DNA of 64,000 bases from Gammaproteobacteria bacterium (lineage in GTDB: Bacteria; Pseudomonadota; Gammaproteobacteria; Steroidobacterales; Steroidobacteraceae), in assembly GCA_013289615.1 (NCBI GenBank), contig JABCZO010000004.1, positions 1 through 64,000 of the forward strand. Reading direction: 5' to 3'. Positions within the stretch are counted from its first letter, which is position 1. Every line of letters starts with the position of its first letter. The position numbers and the translations under genes are program-made. Under the pieces are notes generated by a model, which searched no databases, had not been told where the DNA came from, and saw only the letters and a program-made list of their open reading frames with translations. Below are positions 17,238 through 24,447 of the stretch, piece after piece.

Positions 17238-19889
17238 TCAGCGGGTGGGCCCGAGGTAGGTATCAAACCAGGCGAGGGTCTCCTTGATGAACTCGGTTGC
17301 CGGAACCAGGTGACCTGATTCGTAGACCAGCATTTTCTTCTGATCCAGGGGGGTTCCCAGCAAACGAAACATCGGCTTTTGCGAGGATTCGACCGGAAAG
17401 AACATGTCGTATTTCCCGTTCAGCATCAGCACCGGTTGCGTGACTCTCGGCAGGTAGTTGATCTGGTCGGCTTCAGGCAGGGCCTTCTGCATTTCCATCC
17501 CACCGACGTTCAGTACCACGACTTTGACGCGCTTCTCCACCGCAGGAATGATTCCGCCCATGAACCCACCCCAGCTGATGCCGAGATATGCAACCTTATC
17601 CGCCTTCATGTCCTTTCTGGTTTCAAGATAGTCGATCGTTCTCGAGTATTCCTTCACCCACATGATGAGGTGGTCCTTGTAGCGCACGGTCAGGTCCTGG
17701 CTATCTGACTTCAAGTCGTCCTGCCGCTCATACGTCCCCTTGTAAATCGGGAAGATCAGCGCCCGCCCACTCTTGATGATGAACAACAGGCGGCTGTTGA
17801 TCAGCGTCGGCTCGAATCTGCTCTCGTGAATTCCATTGGAACCGGAGAAAAAGACGACCGGCTGCAGTGCTGCCGTGTAGTTCTTGGGCAAGAAGATGTA
17901 GAGCACCAGGCGTTCGTTGTTGTAGCCGGCATCGATCGATACGACCTCGGCGTTCCAGGCGTCGGTCTCCAGGGTTTTTTCGATCGTTGGCCCGAGCGGA
18001 GTCCTGTCATATACGAATTGACGGGAGAAACCGGCAAAGGCCAGGTCGTTAACCGGCTTCTCCTTGGAGTAGTCCCTGAAGTCCATCGAGATTGATTGCC
18101 TGAGCGCGGCCACGGAAGAATCGTCGGCAAGTTCCTTGATGCATCGGAAACCATTGGACTCGCTGCGATCGAGCGCCGGCTGCGTGAAGCTGTCGTTGAA
18201 CGCGTACGACGGATCGGTCCAGCCGCCGCCCAAAATGAAGTGCTGGTTTGACTTACCACGTTGATTGAAGGTCCACTCGCGTGCGTTGCCCGCAAGATCG
18301 TACACCCCGAAGGTGCTGAAGCCGGCGAGGCTGCCAACCACGCTGGTCGACTTGCCGCTGAAATTGCTCAGCGGCAGGAGAAACTCCGAGCGGCTCGTAT
18401 CCGCCACGGCGGCCCAATGAAATACAGTCGGTAATTGTTTGTGCGCGAAGGCAGCGTACGCCGCCGCCTCATACCACGACACGCCGGTCACTGGGTGATT
18501 CTCCGTACCGTCGGGGTAGCTTCCCGCTTCCCACGTTGCGGGCCCTTGCCGGCCGGTCCGGTCCGTGAACGTCGCCAGTGCTGCCTTCAGCGGAATTACC
18601 CTGGCGTCCTCCAGGATCGGAAAGGTCCAGTACGCCTCGTTCGTATAGCCGCCGGCATCAACGAAGGCCTTGAACTGCTTGTTCGTGACCTCGAACTTGT
18701 CGATCAGGAACTCAGGCACGTCTCTGGGTCCGTATTTCTCTATGCCCATGATTTGCATCTCGGTCGTTGACTTCGGGATGCGCACCATGTTCTCGGGCAG
18801 GCTTCCGGTCGAATCCATCCTCAGATGCACCACGATCGGCCGGATCCCAAGGCTAAAACTGGGTGCGGCGAGTTCGATCGTCTGATAATCCGGCTTCCTG
18901 ACTTCCATACGCAGGTAATCGCGCGGCACCTTCACATCCTTGAGCGGAGTCACTCCCGCCGACCGCCACTCGGCGGCAGGGGTGTCGTAATCCTTCCAGA
19001 ATACCTCGGCGCCCGGCGGCTCGGTCTCGATCGACACGCTAGTGGCGATTGACGGCCACAACTTGGCCAGGGTTGGATCGTTGGGTAGATGCTTCTCCAC
19101 CTCCACGGCCATGTCGAAGATCTGTCTGTTGCTCCGAAACATCGTGGCCGCTATGTCCTGGATCGCGGGCAGCAGGACGTTTCGAGCATGTTCCTTCTTT
19201 TGCCACGGCGGAATCAGCGCGACACCGGCGATAACCAGCAGCAGCGCGGGAATGGCCAGTTTAAGGAAGCCAAACCCGCGGGTTCGGCTGGTTTTCGGTC
19301 GGGCCGGCGCCTGCGGCTCCTCACTGTGCCTGGTGTTGGCGATCACCGACGGCTGGGGCACGACGCTCGCCGGTACGGCGCAAGCCGCACCCGCGCCTCC
19401 CGACATCAATCCGCGTACACGCTCGACGAAGCTGGCCGGCGTCTCCCCACCCGGGAGGCGCGTCCATTGCACTTCCCGGAACCTCTCAGGTACGCGAGCA
19501 ACGGCATCCGGCGTCGCGTCGATCACCACCGGCAGCAAGAACGCCGTGTCATCGGCCATGTCCAATGTCCGGCCGACCGCCAGGTTCCACTCGCGCCGGA
19601 AATACCCCTCTTCGCGCGCCTGCGTACTGGCCGAGATGATCGGCAGGAACAGTCTGCAGCCCTTGATCTGCCGTCGGATCGACGCATCCCAGGCCTCGCC
19701 ACCGCGCAGCTCGCTCTGGTCGAACCAGACCTCGATCCCGGCTTGCTCGAGCGCATGGGCAATTCTGCGCGCCGCCTCAGCATCCTGGGACGCGTAGCTC
19801 AGGAAAATGGCCTTCGAGGAAGATCTCTCAGCACTCACTGGAAACGCGGTCTCCGCCAAAGCCAGAGCCTTATGACTACATGACGCCAT
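17238..19889 (-). CDS. Membrane-anchored TIR-PEGA-SUMF1-alpha/beta-hydrolase fusion
   Basis: An 883-residue multidomain protein. Residues ~26-165 are a TIR domain (AIFLSYASQD, VWFDQSELRGGEAWDASI, FLPIISAST); Glu100 in FRREWNLA aligns with the catalytic Glu of NAD-cleaving TIRs. A single membrane helix lies at ~208-230. A PEGA-like repeat (~280-340) precedes a SUMF1/formylglycine-generating-enzyme-like domain (~370-585; VTGVSWYEAAAYA, GVYDLAGNAREWT). This domain lacks the catalytic Cys pair, so it is probably a binding module. The C-terminal ~190 residues are an alpha/beta hydrolase with Ser772 (GISWGG), Asp828 and His860. With the TIR inside and the rest outside, it could couple a periplasmic ligand or enzyme to a cytoplasmic NADase; this is inference. 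Confidence 0.85.
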   Translation of the reverse strand: MASCSHKALALAETAFPVSAERSSSKAIFLSYASQDAEAARRIAHALEQAGIEVWFDQSELRGGEAWDASIRRQIKGCRLFLPIISASTQAREEGYFRREWNLAVGRTLDMADDTAFLLPVVIDATPDAVARVPERFREVQWTRLPGGETPASFVERVRGLMSGGAGAACAVPASVVPQPSVIANTRHSEEPQAPARPKTSRTRGFGFLKLAIPALLLVIAGVALIPPWQKKEHARNVLLPAIQDIAATMFRSNRQIFDMAVEVEKHLPNDPTLAKLWPSIATSVSIETEPPGAEVFWKDYDTPAAEWRSAGVTPLKDVKVPRDYLRMEVRKPDYQTIELAAPSFSLGIRPIVVHLRMDSTGSLPENMVRIPKSTTEMQIMGIEKYGPRDVPEFLIDKFEVTNKQFKAFVDAGGYTNEAYWTFPILEDARVIPLKAALATFTDRTGRQGPATWEAGSYPDGTENHPVTGVSWYEAAAYAAFAHKQLPTVFHWAAVADTSRSEFLLPLSNFSGKSTSVVGSLAGFSTFGVYDLAGNAREWTFNQRGKSNQHFILGGGWTDPSYAFNDSFTQPALDRSESNGFRCIKELADDSSVAALRQSISMDFRDYSKEKPVNDLAFAGFSRQFVYDRTPLGPTIEKTLETDAWNAEVVSIDAGYNNERLVLYIFLPKNYTAALQPVVFFSGSNGIHESRFEPTLINSRLLFIIKSGRALIFPIYKGTYERQDDLKSDSQDLTVRYKDHLIMWVKEYSRTIDYLETRKDMKADKVAYLGISWGGFMGGIIPAVEKRVKVVVLNVGGMEMQKALPEADQINYLPRVTQPVLMLNGKYDMFFPVESSQKPMFRLLGTPLDQKKMLVYESGHLVPATEFIKETLAWFDTYLGPTR

Positions 19890-20260
19890 TGCAGACGTGA
19901 TTGCCCAGGGCGCATCTTATCGCAAGAAAATTGCCCGCTGCTGTCATCGCGTGGCCGATTGCTGCTTGCGTCCACGCGCGGGAGTTCCGCTTTGCTTGCC
20001 AACAGCGGACGCGTCCACGAACATAGTCAAAGACCAGGGGGAACTGACATGGCAGAAGGCTAGCTCGACGGGGGGCAGAAGTCCTGAGAGGGGCGGCGCA
20101 GACGGTCACCAGAGGCAGCGACGGGTCGCTGGCGATCCACGGGCGCTCTCGATAATTGGCGGAGCGAAGGAAAGGGGCCCAGATTTGCTGCAAATCAATC
20201 TGGGCCCGCTTGGGTGAACCTCGACGCTGCGCGGGGTCATTCATCGCGCAGCGTGGGGTG
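19890..20260. other. Intergenic region with a terminator, otherwise empty
   Basis: About 370 bases between the start of the TIR fusion gene and the end of the UrcA-family gene, both on the minus strand. The high-coordinate end holds the strong hairpin listed separately. The low end should hold the promoter of the TIR fusion gene. Plus-strand frames here are short and unlike known proteins. Confidence 0.45.
20175..20207 (-). terminator. Intrinsic terminator after the UrcA-family gene
   Basis: A perfect 11-bp inverted repeat (GGGCCCAGATT and AATCTGGGCCC) encloses an 11-base loop. Read on the minus strand it is followed by CTTTCC, a weak T-rich tail. It sits 54 bases beyond the stop codon of the UrcA-family gene, the right place for its terminator. 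The plus-strand tail is GC-rich, so termination in that direction is less likely. Confidence 0.7.
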
Positions 20261-20644
20261 CTAGCGACTGCTCTGAGCGGCAATCATGATCGGCAGCGGC
20301 TGGCGGTGCTTCGCGTTGTACACCACGGTCAGCGCCGGTTGATCGACGCTAGTCACAGCGCCCGCGATGGCTTTGTGAACGCAGGCAGCCACATTCATTT
20401 TGGACACGGCGTCACCGCGGTCCAGAGGCCAGCACACCCCTTCGGCCGCCGCGTGGATGCGGTTGTACAGCGCGGCTGCGCCCTGCGGAGTCGATATGTT
20501 GAGATCCCCGTATTTCACTATCGTCTGAAGGAACTCGGCACCATCGGCAGCGGTGGAAATGGTGGCGACACCCGTGGTGAGAACGCCGAAGATCGCGCTG
20601 GCGATAAAGCCACGAAGGCTCTTGGAAGTGGTCATCGTGTTCAT
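20261..20644 (-). CDS. UrcA-family secreted protein
   Basis: A 127-residue small exported protein starting at ATG 20644, which follows a good ribosome-binding site (AGGAGA, six bases before). The frame is open to 20869, but that extension lacks a signal peptide. An N-terminal signal (GFIASAIFGVLTTGVATIS, then TAADG) is followed by the UrcA pattern VKYGDLNISTPQGAAALYNR, with two conserved cysteines (EGVCWPL, VAACVHKAIA) likely joined by a disulphide. The family is common in alphaproteobacterial sphingomonads and in steroid-degrading gammaproteobacteria. Its function is unknown. It is a single gene with its own terminator. Confidence 0.88.
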   Translation of the reverse strand: MNTMTTSKSLRGFIASAIFGVLTTGVATISTAADGAEFLQTIVKYGDLNISTPQGAAALYNRIHAAAEGVCWPLDRGDAVSKMNVAACVHKAIAGAVTSVDQPALTVVYNAKHRQPLPIMIAAQSSR

Positions 20645-20877
20645 GATCGTCTCCTGAATGGTCGTTGAAGGTTGATTTTGCGATCCGTCATGGTCTGTCG
20701 TGAGGCGGTCTAAGGCGGCCGGATTGGGTTGCTGAGCCGACCTAATTCGCTCTCTCACCCATCCAGACACCTTCCGGCTGCCGAACCCGACATCGGGGCC
20801 AGAAATTGCGTTCCACGAGCCGTGCGGACGCGTTAACTTGCTGAATATCGAGGTATTCCAAGGCGCCAAGACAACCG

Positions 20878-21526
20878 ATGAATCAGCTCACAGAGTTGCT
20901 GGGACGAATCCAGGCGGGCGACACGCAGGCGCGCGATGCGCTGTTTGCAGCCGCCTACAGCGAACTGCACCGGTTAGCACACGCGCGCTTGCGCGACGGC
21001 GGGCGCAACACGGTGCTGGACACGACCTGCCTGCTGCACGAGTCGTACCTGCGATTCGTGCGCGCCGGGGAACTTCGTGCCGAGAACCGCCGGGCGTTTT
21101 TTGCCTACGCTTCGCAAGTGATGCGTTCAGTGATCGTCAATAGCGTGCGCGAGCGGATTGCGCAGACCGGATTCCGAATTTGCGCTCTCTAATTCAGTCG
21201 AGCTGCAGCTTCTGCAAGGTCATGCTTTGGAGGCGCTGGCCATTGCTCAGCACAACTCGGGAGCCCGGGGTTTTTATGACCTCGCGACCACCGAACATTC
21301 TCTGGGTCCTGCCAGAGAGTCCCAGCAGGCACACAATGATTTAATTGACGGATACGGCCGAGCGGCGCCATACCAGGTCGCCGAGGTCTATGCCTGCGCG
21401 GCGAGAAGGACAAGGCCTTCGTATGGCTTGAGCGTGCCTACCAGCAGCGCGACGCCGGTGCTTTGCAACCTGCACGCTGACCCGCGCTTCGCCGACATGG
21501 TGCGCAAAATGAATCTGCCGGAGTGA
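20878..21526 (+). pseudogene. ECF sigma factor / TPR protein deletion scar, frameshifted
   Basis: From ATG 20878 the frame encodes the first ~95 residues of an ECF-type sigma factor (LLGRIQAGDTQARDALFAAA, VLDTTCLLHESYLRF, AFFAYASQVMRSVIV), then loses similarity at about 21165 and stops at 21192. The sigma4 region needed for -35 recognition is absent; such proteins are normally about 185 residues. In another frame from ~21165 there follows the C-terminal TPR part of a different protein (LQGHALEALAIAQHNSGARG). It shifts frame at ~21400 (to GEKDKAFVWLERAYQQRDAG) and back at ~21470 (to ADPRFADMVRKMNLPE, stop at 21526). Sigma factors of this type are often followed by kinase-TPR genes, so one deletion probably removed the middle of such a pair. 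Confidence 0.8.
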
Positions 21527-21549
21527 CGACGGGTCCGGGCCGGAGGTGG

Positions 21550-21772
21550 CGAGGATTGAGGTCTCCTGCGTGACATCCAGGTACAGCGGCTCGATATGGC
21601 CGTCGACTAAGCCCCCACCTGCATCGGGTCCCGCAGAGCGGCTGGCTGCAAAGACGTGCCAGCCGTTTTGAGCCAGGGCGCATGCCATTGCCGCATCTAA
21701 CCCGGCTGAGCCGCCAGTGACCTACGCAACGCGGGAGCGCACGGAAGCGAGCTCAGAATCAGATGAAGTCAT
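21550..21772 (-). pseudogene. Short-chain dehydrogenase/reductase remnant with in-frame stop
   Basis: From ATG 21772 the minus strand reads an SDR N terminus: residues up to VRSRVA, then a TAG stop exactly where a Leu or similar residue should be, then VTGGSAGLDAAMACALAQNG, the Rossmann TGGxxGL nucleotide-binding motif (last Gly changed to Asp). It continues with WHVFAASRS and IEPLYLDVT. Similarity ends near 21550, where the end of the neighbouring TPR remnant begins, so about two thirds of the enzyme is gone. The nonsense codon, altered glycine motif and truncation show a dead gene. Together with the sigma/TPR scar it marks a decaying segment. Confidence 0.75.
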
Positions 21773-22332
21773 GCGTCAACTCACTGGTTCCGCAGCCCAG
21801 TCGCTAGGTTAGCAATTAATGTGAAATATTCTCCGGACGCGCCGTCGCTGAGTGACGATCTCGCTCGGAACCTATCGCAATGAAACTCGATGTGTCTGCG
21901 CGGTATCGAACCGCCTGCCAGCCCATTTCCGCCCTAGCCGACCTTGGCTGATCGGCAGGACCTGACGACTGGGTTCAGATTCTGGGAAGGCTTGCCCGAC
22001 AGCCGACAATCAGGTCGTATCAGCAGGAATCCTCGCAACAGGTGCGATATAGCGCTTGGCTCACATCATGACCTGACATAACTGGATAAGATCGATCGAA
22101 ATCGTTCGTGTGCGATGCAGCAGTAAAGTGCAGCCTGCCGTTCATGCCGCGACCGATGCGTCGAAGCCCGGTGAGCAGCAGTCGACGCTAAGGGGCGCAA
22201 AGTGACGAACAATGTCTATCCAGCCGAGGCGGCGAACGCGCACGAGCGCGTGCACCACGGCCTGACCGCGATCACCGGCGCGGGCAACGGTCGAGATAGG
22301 CCCGGGACGGCGGCCAGAGCCCGGTAAAGATC
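21773..22332. other. Intergenic region, no gene seen
   Basis: About 560 bases between the SDR remnant and the GGDEF-EAL gene. Frames are short and interrupted in all six phases and show no family likeness. Local base composition is lower in GC than that of the neighbouring genes in places. It may be further decayed sequence, and its right end must hold the promoter of the next gene. Confidence 0.4.
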
Positions 22333-24411
22333 GTGAACCAGCGGTCTCACCCATCGACCCAAACACCGTCCTCAGTGGCGGCGCCAAAGACGAGTTCCCC
22401 GTTTGCGATTGTCTGGATGTTTGCCGCGATCGTGCTCAGTCTGCTAATCCTCTCAAATTTCAGCTTCGGGCTACTGTCGTCGGTGCGTGCGTATGTCGGC
22501 GGGGAGAGCTTGTGGTCTAAAGCCCAGAAGGATGCCGTCTATCACCTGCAGAAGTACGCAAGCAGTCGCGCCCCGGAGGAGCTGCGCCAATTTCGCGCCG
22601 ACATCGCCGTCCCCCTGGGAGACCATGAGGCTCGGCTCGAGATGGACAAGCCGAATCCCGATGTCGAAAAGGTCCGGCAAGGATTTGTCCGCGGCGGGAT
22701 CCATCGCGATGACATCAACGGCATGTTCAACCTGTATCGTAGATTTGCCTGGGTCAGTTTCATGAAGCGGGCGATTCGAGCCTGGGACGCGGGCGACCAC
22801 TACATCGCTCAGCTCGACGAGGCCGGAACGCTACTGCAGCGTGAGATCGAGTCTCCTTCACCGAGCGCCGACAAGGTCCAATCCATACTGGCCAACGTGT
22901 TCGAGATCAACGAACATCTCACCCCCATCGAGAACCAATTCGTCGAGGCCCTGGGAGACGCCTCGCGCACGACCTACCGATTGCTCCAGGACATCATGCT
23001 TGCCACAACCCCTGGGCTGCTGATGCTTGGAATCGTGTTATCACTGCGCATACTTCAACAAAGGAAGCGCGCGCAGGCCTGGGTCAATCACATCGCCTTT
23101 CACGACGATCTTACTGCCCTCCCCAATCGAGTGATGTTGAACCAGCGCCTTGAGCAAGCGCTGAGCCGGCACCGTCGCGCCGGCTCGCAGCTAGCGGTTC
23201 TGTTCATGGACCTAAACCGCTTCAAGGTGATTAACGACTCGTTGGGGCACGAGGTCGGAGATACTTTGCTGTGCCAGGTTGCCGACCGCTTGCGGACCCA
23301 GTCAGGGGTAGGCGACACGGTGGCGCGGGTTGGGGGTGACAAGTTCGCCCTGCTGACCGAAAACCACGAAAATCTGATGGACATCTCCACCTGCGCGCAG
23401 CGGCTCATCGAAAAGTTGAACGCGCCTTACGTGCTCGGGAGCAAGGATTGTCACGTCACATTAAGCATCGGGATCAGCGTATTCCCCACCGACGGCAACG
23501 ATTCGCAGGCACTGCTGAAGGCCGCAGATGTGGCCATGTACCGGGCCAAGGCGGCGGGGCGAAACAATTACCTGTATTACTCGCCATCGATGAACGTGCA
23601 TACCGTGGAACGGCTGGAGCTCGAGTCGGACCTGAGCCGTGCCTTGGAACGGGGCGAATTCCTGCTGCATTACCAGCCCAAAGTGGAAACCATGACCGGT
23701 CGGATCACGGGGACCGAGGCGCTGTTGCGCTGGAAGCATCCGCTCCGTGGGCTGGTACCGCCGATAGACTTTATTTCTCTTGCCGAGGAGACCGGGCTGA
23801 TCGTACCTATCGGTGAATGGGTGCTCGCCACCGCGTGCGCGCAAACCAAGGCTTGGCAGGATCAGGGCCTGACGAAGCTCAGTGTAGCTGTCAACCTGTC
23901 GGCGCGTCAGTTTGCGGATCCGCAGCTCGTTCCGATGTTAACCCGGGTCATCCACGCCAGTGGGCTTGAGCCGTCATGTCTGGAGCTGGAAATTACCGAA
24001 AGCATGGTCATGTCGTACGCAGAAAGCGCTGTACTCGTGCTCAAGAATTTGAAATCGTTCGGCGTGCAGATCGCGATTGATGACTTCGGAACAGGCTATT
24101 CATCACTCGCTTACCTTAAGCGCTTCCCCATCGATACCCTCAAGGTGGATCGCTCGTTCATACGCGATATTCCCGCCGACTCCGGTGACAGGAAAATTAC
24201 TCGCGCCATAATCGCCATGGCACATAGTTTGAAACTGAAAGTGGTGGCAGAGGGGGTGGAGACTGCAGATCAGCTGAAGTTTCTCCGGGCCCAGCGCTGT
24301 GACACAGTTCAGGGTTATTTCCTCCACCGCCCGCTCCCACCGGCTGAGGTGGCGGACGTTCTCAAGCTTAATCGGCTGGACCGCGTGGTTCGTTTGGCGA
24401 TGCACGCTTGA
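22333..24411 (+). CDS. Membrane GGDEF-EAL protein with degenerate GGDKF site (probable c-di-GMP phosphodiesterase)
   Basis: A 692-residue inner-membrane protein starting at GTG 22333. Two membrane helices (~26-47 and ~227-247) flank a mostly helical periplasmic sensor of about 180 residues, which I do not recognise. The GGDEF domain (~265-425) has GGDKF at residues 334-338: Lys337 replaces the Glu needed for cyclase catalysis, and there is no RxxD inhibitory site (GVGD instead). The EAL domain (~435-685) keeps EALLRWKH, NLSARQF, EITESM, DDFGTGYSS and AEGVET. The protein is therefore most likely a phosphodiesterase whose GGDEF domain may still bind GTP as an activator. It is convergent with the next EAL gene. 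Confidence 0.92.
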   Translation: MNQRSHPSTQTPSSVAAPKTSSPFAIVWMFAAIVLSLLILSNFSFGLLSSVRAYVGGESLWSKAQKDAVYHLQKYASSRAPEELRQFRADIAVPLGDHEARLEMDKPNPDVEKVRQGFVRGGIHRDDINGMFNLYRRFAWVSFMKRAIRAWDAGDHYIAQLDEAGTLLQREIESPSPSADKVQSILANVFEINEHLTPIENQFVEALGDASRTTYRLLQDIMLATTPGLLMLGIVLSLRILQQRKRAQAWVNHIAFHDDLTALPNRVMLNQRLEQALSRHRRAGSQLAVLFMDLNRFKVINDSLGHEVGDTLLCQVADRLRTQSGVGDTVARVGGDKFALLTENHENLMDISTCAQRLIEKLNAPYVLGSKDCHVTLSIGISVFPTDGNDSQALLKAADVAMYRAKAAGRNNYLYYSPSMNVHTVERLELESDLSRALERGEFLLHYQPKVETMTGRITGTEALLRWKHPLRGLVPPIDFISLAEETGLIVPIGEWVLATACAQTKAWQDQGLTKLSVAVNLSARQFADPQLVPMLTRVIHASGLEPSCLELEITESMVMSYAESAVLVLKNLKSFGVQIAIDDFGTGYSSLAYLKRFPIDTLKVDRSFIRDIPADSGDRKITRAIIAMAHSLKLKVVAEGVETADQLKFLRAQRCDTVQGYFLHRPLPPAEVADVLKLNRLDRVVRLAMHA

Positions 24412-24447
24412 GGCGATTGGCGATCCGATGACAACGCAGAACGACTG

